From NCBI GenBank assembly GCA_036245525.1, contig BTPG01000004.1, forward strand, positions 230,907,752 through 230,971,751: a stretch of DNA of 64,000 bases, in the 5' to 3' direction. Numbering within the stretch: position 1 is the first letter of the stretch; every line of letters starts with the position of its first letter. This DNA comes from Semisulcospira habei (taxonomy: Eukaryota; Mollusca; Gastropoda; Semisulcospiridae). This document shows positions 44,191 through 55,499 of the stretch, piece after piece. The translations under genes and the position numbers were made by a program. The notes below the pieces were generated by a model. That model was not told the DNA's origin, ran no database searches, and worked only from the letters and a program-made list of their open reading frames with translations.

Positions 44191-44819
44191 GGGATGGTCG
44201 CCCCACTAAAAATCCCACACTGGGTTAAGGAAGTTCGGCATGTCCTAGATAACAGCGCTGTGTGAACGTGCACAGCATCAGGCTGCCGAAAAACTTATGA
44301 CCAGGCAATTGCAGACGCTCAAATGAGCAGAGGTTGGGTCTGTCTTCAAATTCAAACTCGTGCCGATACAATTTTGAAGTAATCACTGACATATATATGT
44401 GCCTCTTCAAATCTAAGAGAATTCCCCCTGATTTTTGCTTAGCAAAATGTGTTGCCCAATTGAAAACTTTCCACTATCAATAGCGTATGTGTTCTTTGAA
44501 ATTAGGAGTGGGGATCCTCTTAGAATTACTAAGCTCACGCTGTTTTCAAAACTGTTTTCGATTTGGCTGTAGGTGCAAAACTCGGATGGCACAAGTGAAT
44601 TGAAAATGCCATGTAAGGTTTCAAGGCTGGCACACAGCAAGTCACTCAAGACATAAAAATGCAGTCCAGTGTTTTGCGGCCAAGTTCAAAAGGTCACGAT
44701 CATGTAATCACCCAATTTCCACATGTAAAATAAGAAATAAATACACAACATACCCATAAAATCTTTTTGATGGTCAGACAGTAAGTATTTGTTTACCAAT
44801 ATCCATCTCCATGAGTGGA
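44191..44819. other. No gene recognised
   Basis: No convincing coding or repeat likeness was found. Short minus-strand open frames here have no family features. Confidence 0.4.
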
Positions 44820-45390
44820 TTGAACCAACATTTATTTCGTTACAAGCGTGTGAACTGGGCACGATGTGAAGAGCACAGCGCTAGTAAGTATGAGCCTCTC
44901 TATCATCTGTGTTTTCAGTTGGGTGTGTCTGCATGAATGTGCCTTAAAAACACTATAATGAGTGGTGCATCATGTTACAAGCGTGTGAACTGGGCACGAT
45001 GTGAAGCACACAGCGCTAGTAAGTGTGAGCTTCTCTAACATCTGTTTTCAGCTGGGTGTGTCTGCATGAATGTGCCTTATAAACACTATAATAAATGAGT
45101 GGTGCATCATGTTACAAGCGTGTGAACTGGGCACGATGTAAAGGGTACAGCGCTAGTAAGTGTGAGCTTCTCTAACGTCTGTGTTTTCAGCTGGGTGTGT
45201 CTGCATGAATGTGCCTTACAAACACTATAATAAATGAGTGGTGCATCATGTTACAAGCGTGTGAACTGGGCACGTTGTGAAGCACACAGCGCTAGTAAAT
45301 ATGAACCTCTCTATCATCTGTGTTTTCAGTTGGGTGTGTCTGCATGAATGTGCCTTATAAACACTATAATAAATGAGTGGTGCATCATGC
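44820..45390. repeat. Minisatellite, ~137-bp unit, four copies
   Basis: gttacaagcgtgtgaactgg starts at 44839, 44974, 45111 and 45250. Each unit also holds ctgggtgtgtctgcatgaat and aaacactataat. Units differ by a few bases. Confidence 0.95.
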
Positions 45391-45469
45391 ACCTGGGTGG
45401 GTGGAAGGATGGGGTGGGTAAGGGGTACTGTCAAAAATATTTACATGGTGTCAAAACGTTTCCGCATAG

Positions 45470-46560
45470 GTCCCATTTTAGTCGAAAACGACCTAAACAA
45501 GAAAGGCAAAGCCATTATGCTTCACGTGTACGACCGATTTACTTTATATGTGTGACCTTTGTGACAATGGCTGGATTCTGCAGCAGCTAAATCCATGTTT
45601 TCTGAAAATGTAAGCATTTTTCACACATCTGTCAACCCCCTTGACCTTTGTGGTGAGTCAACTAAATTAGTATGCATAGGATTAGGAAGGTCTTATCATC
45701 AGTTATCTTTGTAAATTTGGTTGAAAAATTTACAAAAATTTGGCAATGCCTACAATTTTATAAAAAATCAGCATTTTACACACATTTGCCAGCCTAATGA
45801 CCATTGACCTTCCCAAGGGGTCATCCTAAATAGTATGCATAGATAGGTCTTACCATCAGGTATCGCTGTACCAACTTTGGGTTTGAAGTTGTGAATAGTA
45901 TTTGAGAAAAAACATCTTTTGTCAAAATATGGCTATTTTAGATCTATTTCCTAAGCTCTCGTGACCCTTGACCTTCCAAGAGATCAACCAAATTAGTATG
46001 CATAGAAAGGTCTTACCATCGTGTATCTCTGTAGCACGTTTTGGGTTTAAAGTTGTGAATTTTGTATTTGAGAAAAAACATCTTTTGTCAAAATATGGCT
46101 ATTTTGGACCTATTTCATGAGCCCTTGACCTTTCTAAGGGGTCATCTAAATTAGTATGCATAGATAGGTCATACCATCAGGCATCTCTGCACCAAGTTTG
46201 CGTTGAAGTTGTGAATAGTATTTGAGAAAAAACATCTTTTGTCAAAATACAGCTATTTTTCACCTATTTCCTGAGCTCTTGTGATCCATGACCTTTCCGA
46301 GCGATCAACCAAATTAGTACACATAGAAAGGTCTTATCATCAGGTATCTGTGTACCAAGTTTGGGTTTGAAGTTGTGAATAGTATTTGAGAAAAAATGAA
46401 TTATGTCAAAATAAAGCTATTTTTGAACTATTTCCTGATCCCCTGTGACCCTGACCTTTGAGAGAGGTCACTCAAATTGGTATGTTTACAAAGGTCTTAC
46501 CACAAAGTATCCTTGGGCCAAGTTTGAAAAATGTGGCTTGAATAGTCTCCGATCAAATGC
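45470..46560 (+). repeat. Tandem repeat, ~163-bp unit with TGACCC-type boxes, part 1
   Basis: agtatgcatag recurs at 45670, 45833, 45996 and 46154, then a variant at 46317. Each unit includes a gtgacccttgacctttc-like box, aggtcttaccatcaggtatc and caagtttgggtttgaagttg. It is preceded by a non-repeated head (gaaaggcaaagcc..., about 45500) that also heads part 2 at 48325. So this is an interspersed element with a tandem core. Confidence 0.85.
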
Positions 46561-46889
46561 CAATGTTAAACTTAAAGTTTACCACTGGCCCAAAACATAC
46601 TCACTTTTGCTTCGCATGTGAGCCAATGACCAGTTCTACATCATTTCGTGACTGTCACATGAAGGCATCAAAAAGGTAACATTTCAGTCAAAAAGACCTA
46701 AAAATTACCATTTTTACACCATTTCTGACTGTCGGATGAAGGTATATTTTTGGTTGTTTATCGCACACACCATGCTACACTGGTAGTTACACGTTTCATT
46801 TAGACAAAATTCACACCAAAGTTTGCGACCCCTGGAGGACCACGTTTACACCATAAATTATGCTACTAGAGATACTTAGATACTTTAAA
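46561..46889. other. Spacer after tandem repeat
   Basis: No gene was found. Two weak repeats of tcactttt / atttctgactgtc occur. Confidence 0.35.
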
Positions 46890-47620
46890 CAATTATAACG
46901 AATGTTAGGAGAGCTTGAGCAGGGTAGGCACTTTGTCTAGTGAAGGACTGGGACCCTAGGGAACCCTTGTCATTCTTATACACTAATTGTACACAAACCA
47001 AGGGGAATCACTCAGCACTGGACAAACAGTTAGATCCCCTGCCCCCACCTATCAGGCACCCAATCGCCAGCCCATAGAGAAATACGCAGGTATAGAACAA
47101 GATGATCATCTGCATCCTCAAAAAGGATGCATCAGGTCTCGCTTATAACCCATGTCTTTCTCCGGAACTTAGGAAGTATGCAGGAGAAACATACATACAC
47201 AAACACGAAGGTGCACTATTAAATGTGGTTGGGTAAATACCCTTATTTCCCACAGTAGATGCACAAAACATTACACAACAATGTAATGATACAAATTTGC
47301 CTCGAGTTATAGATACTCACAAACCAGATAGGTGAGGCTAGCGCTGGCAGAATTGTACACAAACCAAGGGGAATCACTCAGCGCTGGACAGACAAACAGT
47401 TAGATCCCCTGCTCCCGCCTAATGCTTGAAGTGTTAGCACAGCCTTAGCAGGGTAGGCACTGTGTCTAGTGAAGGCTGGGACCCTAGGGAACCCTTGTCA
47501 TTCTTATACACTAATGCTTGAAGTGTTAGGAGAGCCTGAGCAATGTAGGCACTGTGTCTAGTGAAGGGCTGGGACCCTAGGGAACCTAACCCTTTTCATT
47601 CTTATACACTAATGCTTGAA
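46890..47620. repeat. ~95-bp repeat (three copies) split by MITE family B
   Basis: The unit gtaggcactgtgtctagtga ... gaacccttgtcattcttata occurs at about 46900-46987, 47423-47512 and 47513-47615. Between the first two lies 46988-47422. That contains one MITE-B copy from ttgtacacaaaccaaggg (46988) and the start of a second in the same orientation (47350), with ~180 bases of other sequence between. Confidence 0.75.
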
Positions 47621-48125
47621 GATAATTTGACTATGATAGTTTAAGTATTCGTCTTTTCTTTTCTTTTATTATTTTTTTTATTTGTGTACTAGTCTCACTC
47701 TCAGCCAAGCAGAAAGTTAAAAACATTAAATTATGTGTTACAGAGATGCTACAATAGGGCCGTCTTTAGTTTGCTTGTGTTAGGGAGGTTCAGGTCGGGT
47801 TGGGGCTGTTGGCGGCGGCCATGAGACGCCTTGGCGACGGGCTTCACACGTCCTGAGCCATTGTCCATTTGTTGTTGTAACCTGTTGTGTGTGTGTGTGT
47901 GATTGCGAGTTGCACCTGAGGTGGTGAGATGAATTTCTCTTTTCGAGATAATAAAGTACTCTTATTCTTATTGGTGATGCCAGAATAGCTTGGCGCCTGA
48001 GGCGCTAAGCTATTCTGGCACCACCACTGAACTAAAATGGTTGATATATCTCCGAATCTGTAATGTAGCCATCAGGGGGACAATAACTTTTTTAAAAAAA
48101 TCAGTCTCACTATGTAATGGGTTAA
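47587..48125. mobile_element. Family-A piggyBac-like MITE with internal insert
   Basis: The left end ctaacccttttcattcttat (47587) and core start lie left, and the hairpin and right end (atgtaatgggttaa, 48125) lie right of an insert at about 47646-47972. The insert is T-rich at its left end, contains a TG run at 47881-47905 and ends gagataataaagtactcttattctta, so it looks like a retroposed 3' end. Confidence 0.65.
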
Positions 48126-48791
48126 AGAAATCCTTCCTAAATTATTTTGATGGATTTGAAATCGCAGTGCTTGTGAATGCTTCCACCTTAAATACTCCTG
48201 AGAAAATGCAAGCTGACCAACAGAAGGTGGATGTCAGATGGACAGTTGACTCACTGCAAACTCACTTTTCATACCGCAAATAAGCCAAAACACAACAAAC
48301 AAAAAAGACCACAAAGAAAACAAGAAAGGCAAAGCCCTTATGGCTCACATGTATGACCGATCCACACGTCTGACAATAAATAAAGGGATGGCTTCGGCAC
48401 TAACAAAATCCATGTTTTCTCAAAATCAATCAGTTTTCACACATCTGTGAAGCCCCTGTGACCCTTGACCTTTGCGAGAAGTTGATTAAATGAGGACACA
48501 TAGGAAGGTCTTATCATCAGCTACCTTTGTGCCAAATCTGAATGAAAAGTTTGCAAAAATATTGATAATAACTACAATTATTGGCATTTTATGTCTCTAC
48601 CTCTTGTGACCCTTGACCTTTTCTGAGGGGTCATCCAAATTAGTATGCATAAATACATCTTACCATCTCTGTAGCAAGTTTGGTTTGGAAGTTGTGAATA
48701 GTTTTTGAGAAAAAACATCTTTTGTCAAAATATGACTATTTTGGACCTATTTCTTGAGCTCTTGTGACCCTTGAACTTTTCAAGGGATCAA

Positions 48792-49213
48792 TAATAATAC
48801 ATAGTATTTATATAGCGCATTTCTCATATTTATAATATAACTCAATGCGCAGGACATAGCCGCGAACTGAACCCAACAAGCACTCTCAGGTGAATCATGC
48901 GCATTCCCTCACACAATGTACATAAACACAGAACATTCACGTGGTGCTAAGGGCAAGCTGAAGCGAGCTACTGAAATTTAAAATTTAAATCTTTTTTTAT
49001 ATTTTTGAAATTTGATTAAGTGGACTGAAATTAATACCAAATTTGTGGGAGAGGAAAGCGCCAAAGTACCCAGAGAAAGAACCCCCGACGGTCCGCCCAA
49101 ATTAATGGTGACACTTTTTAGAGAAAAGTCCGACTCCGGAACCGGGAATCGAACCTCGCACCTCTTGCATTGGTGGCAGGGGTTTTTACCGCTGCACCAT
49201 GGACTGCCCCCAC
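48792..49213 (-). mobile_element. tRNA-derived SINE, copy 1
   Basis: On the minus strand it starts gggggcagtccatggtgcag. The A-box-like tggtgcagcggtaaaa and B box ggttcgattcc lie ~50 bases apart, as in a tRNA promoter. The body is shared with 53322-53743 and 60283-60530, and an ATT-type tail ends at 48792. ggatcaa flanks it at 48785-48791 and 49214-49220. Confidence 0.9.
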
Positions 49214-49276
49214 GGATCAACCAAATTAGGATGCATAGAAAGGTCTTACCAACAGGTATTTTTGTACCAAGTTTGG

Positions 49277-49665
49277 TTGATTGATTGATTGTACATTGCT
49301 TAACGTCCCGACAGCAACAAGGCTTTCTCAGGACGTGCCTGCACTGCTTGTGAAAAAAAAAAAAATAAACAGAATATTGAATGTATGTCGCCAGCCGGTC
49401 AAATACGTTAAATAAACCTAACACATGGGGCCTAAATAAAGCTAAGACCATTTAGCAACACACATCCAATATCAAGAGCTACAGGCAGTGCAGACAGTAG
49501 GGAGAGTTTTAAAAAGGCAAATACAGGTGAATGGACAAAGGGTAGACAGAAACACATGCCCCAGAATAGAGAGAAAAACCCACCCTGTGGGGCTGACCAG
49601 GGTGACCCTGGGAACTAAAAAATACCTAACCCCACCCAAGTCCCCCAGGGCAGACCCGGGTGGGG
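49277..49665 (-). mobile_element. SINE-like ~390-bp repeat, copy 8, with TSD
   Basis: tgtaccaagtttgg is duplicated at 49263-49276 and 49666-49679. The 163-bp repeat normally holds it once, which confirms the event. Confidence 0.95.
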
Positions 49666-49818
49666 TGTACCAAGTTTGGGTTTGAAGCTGCGAATAGCAT
49701 TTGACAAAATTATGTCCAAAAATAGCTATTTTTGATATATTTCATGATCCCCTGTGACCTTGACCTTTGTGAGAGGTCACTCAAATTGGTATGTTTAGAA
49801 AGGTCTTGCCACAAAGTA

Positions 49819-51158
49819 CAGCCCTGAAAGTCTAAAATGTTGTCCACCAGCCTTTGACTAGTGACTTCCAAGTTTTATTAGCCAAACTGGAAATGTTACT
49901 AGCCAAACTGAAAATTTTACTACTGAAAATAGCCCAACGGAACAATATAATGTTCCACAAGTGTTCGACGCCCAATGTTAAAGTACTTCCTGATTGAGCA
50001 CTGAAAAAGTACGGATTGGAAAACGCACGTATCGATAGCCAGACCTGCCAACCACTACGATTTCGCCGTATTTTCCTACGACAATGTTCCCAATATAACG
50101 CTACTACGATCATTAATGAAATACTACGCCGAAGAAAAAATATACCAAAAACGTTTTTGGTGTTCTTTTCGGTTTGTAGTCGGTAAAAGCATGCAGTTTG
50201 GGGCCAATGAGAATGAGCGGAGCGAACTTCTGGTTTTCCCAGCATGCATCATTTCATTCACAAAGTGTGTCAGATAAACAACAGTCTGAACCATGCCGAA
50301 GAGAAAGAAACCCGAATCAAAAAGCGCACCAGCTGAAAAGAAGAACGTTTGTTCCATCAAGCCAAAACTCTGATCGCTATATATAAGGCCAATTTCTGTC
50401 GTGCTTTGACTCTGACAGACAATAAAGTTGTGTTGTTTTGAGAAATTTTCGTGCATCAAGCGTTTGGCGTTGAGCAATAATAATAATAATAATTAATAAT
50501 AAATAATAATAATAATTACGGTATTTATAATGCGCTTATCTTATAATAATTATAACTCTAAGCGCGCACTCATAACTCGCGCACGCATGCGCACGCTTTA
50601 GACAATGACACGTACCACAAATAGTGAAAATACATTACGACGGTCAGCTTGGGGTGGGTAGTGTGGTGATATAGTGCTAGAACTGTTCAAAGAGGTGAGT
50701 TTTGAGGGCGGACTGGAAGGAGGAGAGAGAGTGTTTGTGAGGGAGAGAGAGTGGGAGAGTGTTCCCGGTGGATGGACCGTATACCGAGAAGGAGCGGGGG
50801 CCGAAAGCAAACAGTAACTTGTGTGCCAAACTACGCTTGACATCTCAAAAACTACTACCACTTGTCCAAAATTCTACTACCATAGCTCTGTAGGGATTGG
50901 CAGGTCCGATGTCAAATGTAAAAAAATCTTTTAATGCACTCGCCAAAAATGTTGTTGTAGAACTTGTCTTTATTGCTTGCTTAGTATTACGAGAAGTGAA
51001 GGTTGAACGGCCTGGCACTTTCGTATTTAGGACTGAAAAAGTACGGATTGGAAAACGCATGAGCACACTCGCATTTAGCCAGTGGATTTTTTTTTTACTC
51101 GCCCCCCCAAAAAAATCACTCACCATGGCGAGTGAATTACGCGCCATTTTCAGGGCTG
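49819..51158. mobile_element. hAT-like element remnant with TIRs and 5-bp TSD
   Basis: The ends cagccctgaaa and tttcagggctg are inverted repeats. aagta lies outside both (49814-49818, 51159-51163), and intact units of the host repeat read acaaagtatccttggg (46500) without the insertion. Inside, + strand 50293 opens MPKRKKPESKSAPAEKK, like the basic start of some hAT transposases, but nothing more survives. It contains a LINE tail (50381-50440) and a LINE fragment (50475-50813). Confidence 0.6.
50475..50813 (-). mobile_element. CR1/L2-like LINE 3' end, inverted copy
   Basis: This reverse complement of the 3' end at 7500-7796 has an ATT-type tail at 50475-50520, a GC-rich 3'UTR and C-terminal codons including LTSLNSSSTI. 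It is 5'-truncated at 50813 and nested in the hAT-like element. Confidence 0.8.
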
Positions 51159-51288
51159 AAGTATCCTTGGGCCAAGTTTGAAGACTGCAGCTTGAATAAT
51201 CTCCGAGAAAATTCAAACGTTAAAGTTTAAGTAAGTAAAAGTAAGTGTTTGTATAAAGAGATTGCTGTATACATAAGTGTGTACGTAC

Positions 51289-51385
51289 TATTATTATATT
51301 CTTGCATTATGCAAGTCGCATCTTCCTCTGCCACATCAATCTCTATCTTCACGTCTGCTGTCACCAGCCAGTCATGTGACTCCAT
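51289..51385 (-). CDS. ZNF-2 exon 1 (acidic N-terminus)
   Basis: ATG at 51385-51383 starts MESHDWLVTADVKIEIDVAE, differing from ZNF-1 at few residues, and ends ...QEYNN plus one base. The ZNF-1 donor position is altered by extra AAT codons. A good donor A|GTACGT is at 51289/51288 and keeps phase 1. Its only downstream finger exon on this strand is 37011-38887, about 12.4 kb away. The intron is full of transposons. Expression was not tested; the upstream region is homologous to those of ZNF-1 and ZNF-3. Confidence 0.7.
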
Positions 51386-51839
51386 TTTTTGTCCACAGTA
51401 ATGCCCAGAAGCCCTCAGTTCAGCTCAAATCAAGGTACCTGGTCAACACAAAACACAACACTAGTAGTACATCACACAGGATGGAAATGCAACATGTAAT
51501 AAATACAAGAGCTTCATGCAACCTAGTTTCATATGAACCCTCCAAGACAAAATGACAAGCGCAGTCGAATCACATCCCCAGTTTCAAATTACCTTAAACT
51601 TTAGCCCCCAGCTACCTCTGTAATGAAGGCACACAGTTCCATCATGATACATCATACATACAATATCACAATCATCTGTTGTAAACACACACACAAAATT
51701 ACACATTTAGGGCTTAATGTCTTTGTCAATAGGGTCTGAACAAATTTTCACACCAGCCAGATAAAAACCCGCAACATCCTGGACAAGAGGACAACACTCT
51801 ACCACCAGCTTCCCCTGGTGTCAACAGTTTCAACAGTTT

Positions 51840-52120
51840 AATTCATTTAGCCCCAGGACCCTGCAGCAGGAGACAGATTGATCATGATAACACAAGGGTA
51901 GTGCCAGATGAGATGGCGCCGGAACGCACCAAGTTCATCTGGTACTACCCTTGAATTATCATGAAAAATCCATCCACTACAACTGGTTTAAGATAGTCAC
52001 TGACAACGCCTCTAAAAGTCTGAAAATGATCATGATCAATCCATCTACTATAACTGGTACATAGTCACTGACAACGCCTCCAAAAGTTTGGAAATGCGGT
52101 CGTGAGGTTAAGAGGGTTAA
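51840..52120. mobile_element. Foldback element family A2
   Basis: The core hairpin at 51873-51965 has arms gatcatgataacacaagggt and complement, with inner stems around gatggcgccggaacgcacc. Its flank catgatcaatccatctactataac is partly repeated at 52030-52055. It is related to 13503-13614. Confidence 0.65.
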
Positions 52121-52278
52121 CTTAAAGATTCTGTTGTGAAGACTTGTTAAATGTTAACACCAGACAATACTGATACTGCATACATTGTATGAATCTCTTA
52201 TACCATCTTAGAGTTGTGTGACTACTGTACAAAGGTGACTGGGCACAATATGCCTTCATCAACTAGGTAGTATAAACA

Positions 52279-52424
52279 GCACACTGAAGGCAAATCATCC
52301 CACCACCTGTACTTGTGGATGTAACAAGACTGGGACGGCCTACAGCCTAGAGCACACTGCAGGCAAATCATCCCACCACCTGTACTTGTGGATGTAACAA
52401 GATTGGGACAGCCTACAGCCTAGA
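52279..52424. repeat. 73-bp tandem duplication
   Basis: Two near-identical units start gcacactg at 52279 and 52352, in the ZNF-2 upstream region. Confidence 0.9.
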
Positions 52425-52856
52425 GCTGTCGCAATCTTGTGTGGGCAGCAAGGCCGTTACATCCCCTGCAAATCTGTCACTATAGTAACGGGATGTTTTC
52501 TACTGCACGTTTGACAACCTGGTCATCCTTCTGTAGTTACAGAGGGGAAACTGGGGGAGAGGCTCATCACAGGTCACTGGGGACGACTTGCTTTTATCAT
52601 TCTGTTACAACAGGCTTTTCTCTAGGATTTTAAATTGTCTGTCACCAGGATAGACAGCACAACAAAAACATCCATCCAAGCCACTCTACAGTCTGTAAAC
52701 ACAACCAGGATAAGTACATCAGTACTGAATGCAACCAACAAGATTACAAGGCAGTTGGGGGTGGTGGGGTGAGGTTGGTGTCATCACATAACCTTCAATC
52801 CAAAACTTTATCACAGATTTGTAAACATTTCACTGGCCTCTGTATTCCTAACCCTT

Positions 52857-53138
52857 TGGATGTCAGCAGCACTTTAGTTGCGATGTTTTAGTCCTGTAGG
52901 AAGCATTACGACTAACAAGGCTACCGACACCCAAAGAGCTAAATGATTGGATGTCAGCCGCGGCTTTAGTCACGATGTTTTAGTCCTGCAGGAATCATTG
53001 CCACTAACAAGACTACCAACACCCAAAGAGCTAAATGATTGGATGTCAGCAGCGGCTTTAGTCGCGATGTTTTAGTCCTGCAGTAATCATTGGCACTAAC
53101 ACGGCTACCGACACCCAAAGAGCTAAATGATTGGATGC
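52857..53138. repeat. Minisatellite, 92-bp unit, three copies
   Basis: ggatgtcagc starts at 52857, 52949 and 53041, and ggatgc at 53133 begins the next sequence. Units share cgatgttttagtcctg and acacccaaagagctaaatga. Confidence 0.95.
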
Positions 53139-53321
53139 TTCTTTTTTTTATCCAATTTCTCTGCTAAGGATGTCTTTCCATATTTGTCTACCATATTGAA
53201 AATACAGTAGACTTTGAATGGGGCTGGTCGGAGCATTTTCACATGACATCATGGGTGGGCCGGCCCCAAGTTATGGCAAAGAAGTAACAAGATAAAAATT
53301 ACATTACATCTAGCTAAGCAA

Positions 53322-53743
53322 ACCTAATAATAATAATAATAAGCACATTAAATAGGCGCTTTATCCCAATTGAAAATCGGCTCAAAGCGCCGCCGTGAAC
53401 TGAACCCAACAAGCACGCTCACGTGAATCACGCGCATTCACTCACACACTGTACATAAACACAGAACATTCACGTGGTGCTAAGGGCAAGCTCAAGCGAG
53501 CTACTGTAGTTTTTGGAAATTCAAAATCGTTTGTATTTGAAATTTGATTAAGTGGGCTGAAACTGATACCAAAGTGGAGGGGGAGGAAGAGCCGGAGTAC
53601 CCGTAGAAAGAACCCCCGACGATCCGCCCGAATTAACGGTGACACTTACTAGAGGAGAAAAATCCGACGCCGGAACCCGTAATCGAACCTCGCACCTTTA
53701 GCATTGGTGGCAGGCGCCTTAACCACTGCGCCACGGACCGCCC
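53322..53743 (-). mobile_element. tRNA-derived SINE, copy 2
   Basis: On the minus strand it starts ggggcggtccgtggcgcagt with A box tggcgcagtggttaagg and B box ggttcgattac, the last two bases changed from the consensus. The tail is of ATT type at 53322-53342. It is about 75-80% similar to copy 1 by eye. Confidence 0.9.
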
Positions 53744-53760
53744 CATGATGTACCAAACAC

Positions 53761-53783
53761 TGTGTGTGTGTGTGTGTGTGTGT
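53761..53783. repeat. TG microsatellite
   Basis: About eleven TG units. Confidence 0.9.
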
Positions 53784-53934
53784 TTGTGACAGTGACTAAA
53801 TCTCATGTTTGTGGGCAGACAAGCTAGACATTTTTTGATATTTGTCTATTAAGATTTTCTCAATGTAGTTTTGGGGAATTTTGTACTATTACTATTAAAT
53901 TACACATTGATGAAAAAAATGGTCTTTCCACGAA

Positions 53935-54252
53935 AAATGCATTTTTCTCTAAAAGGTATTTTTTCGAAAAATACTTACCGATGACATGACTTAGTGGAGG
54001 TGTCTACTACTCACTCAATTCTAGCCTAAGCACCCGTTGTGTTGAGACACAACCCATGAGGCACTCGGGGAACCCCGAAAGAGGCCGAGAGTTGTCTCCC
54101 GTTAACTGCCCATCCGGATCCGATACATGGTGTGACTATTCAGTCAGGATACTTAGCTCACCAGCGGCAAGCGGGGCAGGTGGGAGGGTCGTCCGAGTCA
54201 TGTCATCGTTAAGTATTTTTGGAAAAAATACCTTTTAGAGAAAAATGCATTT
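53935..54252 (+). mobile_element. Short DIRS-related element with inverted ends
   Basis: The ends aaatgcatttttctctaaaa and the exact complement, continuing through ggtattttttcgaaaaatac and accgatgacatgac, form ~56-base inverted repeats. The interior 53995-54150 matches the reverse complement of 57745-57907, the start of the adjacent DIRS-like element. No coding sequence and no target duplication were seen. Its right end overlaps the left end of the larger element by 5 bases (cattt). Confidence 0.7.
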
Positions 54253-54394
54253 GTTTCTTCAAAAACATTACCGATGACATGACTTAGTGGAGGAATTGCG
54301 AAGAGGAGGAGGGTGCCGCGCCCCAGCACGCCTTAGGGCCCAAGAGCCGTCCTCCCTGCCGCAAACTCCCAATGACCCTAGGAAGGTGAATACT

Positions 54395-55010
54395 TATGGC
54401 GCCGAGGCGCCAGGAGGGAGTGTTACGCCGCAGTGATGTCCCCCACCCAAGCGAGGAGACTCGCTGGCCTGCCAGATCCCTAGGATAGGGTCAGGCGAAG
54501 TAGATTCTGCCCGCCAACCCCCAGTCGCCCCGAAGTGTAAGAGGGCACAGTTCCGGTCGAACGTGATGTTCGCGGTCATGGCGTGTACCTTGAGTGCACA
54601 TATCTTTAGCCTCTTCACTCCTTGGGAGGGATCCTGGTAGGCGGACCGTATGACTGAGCATAGCCAGGAAGAGATCGTCTGGGCTGAAACATCAGTCCTG
54701 CCGGTATAACGGCAGAAGAGGCGTGTGCGTCCACTCCGGACGGCTTGTGACTGAGTAGGTAAAGTGTAGGGCTTGCAAGGGTCTTATTGCCTTATCTCCT
54801 GGGGAAGTAAGTCCCTCACCGCGGTCAAAGGTGCACACCTGTGGCTCCGTCCAAGAAGACGTGGTCATGGCCAGAAGGCAGAGTCCGAAGGAGCTGTACG
54901 GCACGGACCGCTCGAAGCTGCAGGCAGGCAGGGTGCGCCGAAGCGCGTGTAGCTCGCTGACTTGGGCCAAAAAGGTGAGAGCCACCAGTAAACACATCGG
55001 AAGGGTTATG
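54395..55010 (-). pseudogene. Tyrosine recombinase remnant of DIRS-like element
   Basis: This enzyme would integrate the circular DNA copy. The minus strand reads LPMCLLVALTFLAQVSELHAL at about 54950-55010, the region that normally holds the first catalytic Arg before VSEL (here Gln, consistent with a CGA to CAA change). Then come KAIRPLQALHFTYSV, a shifted KICALKVHAMTANITFDRNC (histidine box), and PYPRDLAGQRVSSLGWGTS near 54455-54500 with the tyrosine position kept. Stops and frameshifts throughout. Confidence 0.6.
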
Positions 55011-55499
55011 TCCGCAACAGACCACCTTGGTCTCCGAGAAGCCAGAGGAAGAAGTCCGCGAGCTTGGGTAGTTAGGTCGGTGGGGGGAGCGGCGACGGGC
55101 GCCGCCCAGGAGCACAGTACTCACCATCTTCCCTATAGAAGTGTCAAGCCGAGTGCTTGTGGGCTGAAGCGATAGCCTCCACTGCTGCCCTCGAGAAGCG
55201 TCCAGTGTCGAGGGCCTGCGGCACGAGTCCAAGCGTGAAGGAGGAGGCGCTCCGGCAAGGGTGGAACAGCCATCTCGCAGCTTGAGGAGGAAGGGGACGC
55301 CGACTGTTGCGGGGGAAGTGGAAGCGAAAAGACGGTGCCACCAAATGGATATGCGAAGACTGGACAGGCGAGCAGGACTGGGATCGGGGAGACAAGCAAG
55401 GGGAGGCTGGAGTACCATCATGAGGTGAAGAGGCCGACACGTCGTCTCCCACCGCGTGCCGCGCATCCGAAGGCATCCTGGCGTAAGGCCTACTCCGTG

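Larger units (their letters stand above)
48290..49818 (+). repeat. 163-bp tandem repeat element, part 2, with insertions
   Basis: It has the same head and unit as part 1 (head at 48325, boxes at 48469 and 48608). It is interrupted by a tRNA-SINE (48792-49213), the SINE-like repeat (49277-49665) and a hAT-like element (49819-51158). The last unit resumes at 51159 to about 51215. Confidence 0.85.
51386..52855 (-). promoter_or_regulatory. ZNF-2 upstream region, inverted homologue
   Basis: Read on the minus strand it follows 3560-4543 in order (for example agtagttgatgaaggcatat and the gactgaaggcttctgggca-like block before ATG). It has indels and its own additions: a palindromic element (51840-52120) and a tandem pair (52279-52424). 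No LINE fragment is found beyond the homology, unlike the copies at 1 and 60620. Confidence 0.6.

Noticed and set aside
44413..44649. 78-codon minus-strand frame, possibly a finger remnant
   Set aside because: No C2H2 spacing and no match to the finger unit of either ZNF gene.
44820..45390. CRISPR-like array
   Set aside because: Units of ~137 bp repeat over their full length with no unique spacers, so it is a minisatellite in a eukaryotic genome.
48792..49213. A tRNA gene
   Set aside because: A and B boxes are present but the sequence does not fold as a cloverleaf with a proper acceptor stem by eye. It continues into a SINE body shared with two other copies.
49004..49284. 90-codon + strand frame
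   Set aside because: It lies inside the tRNA-SINE on the opposite strand and ends in the host repeat.
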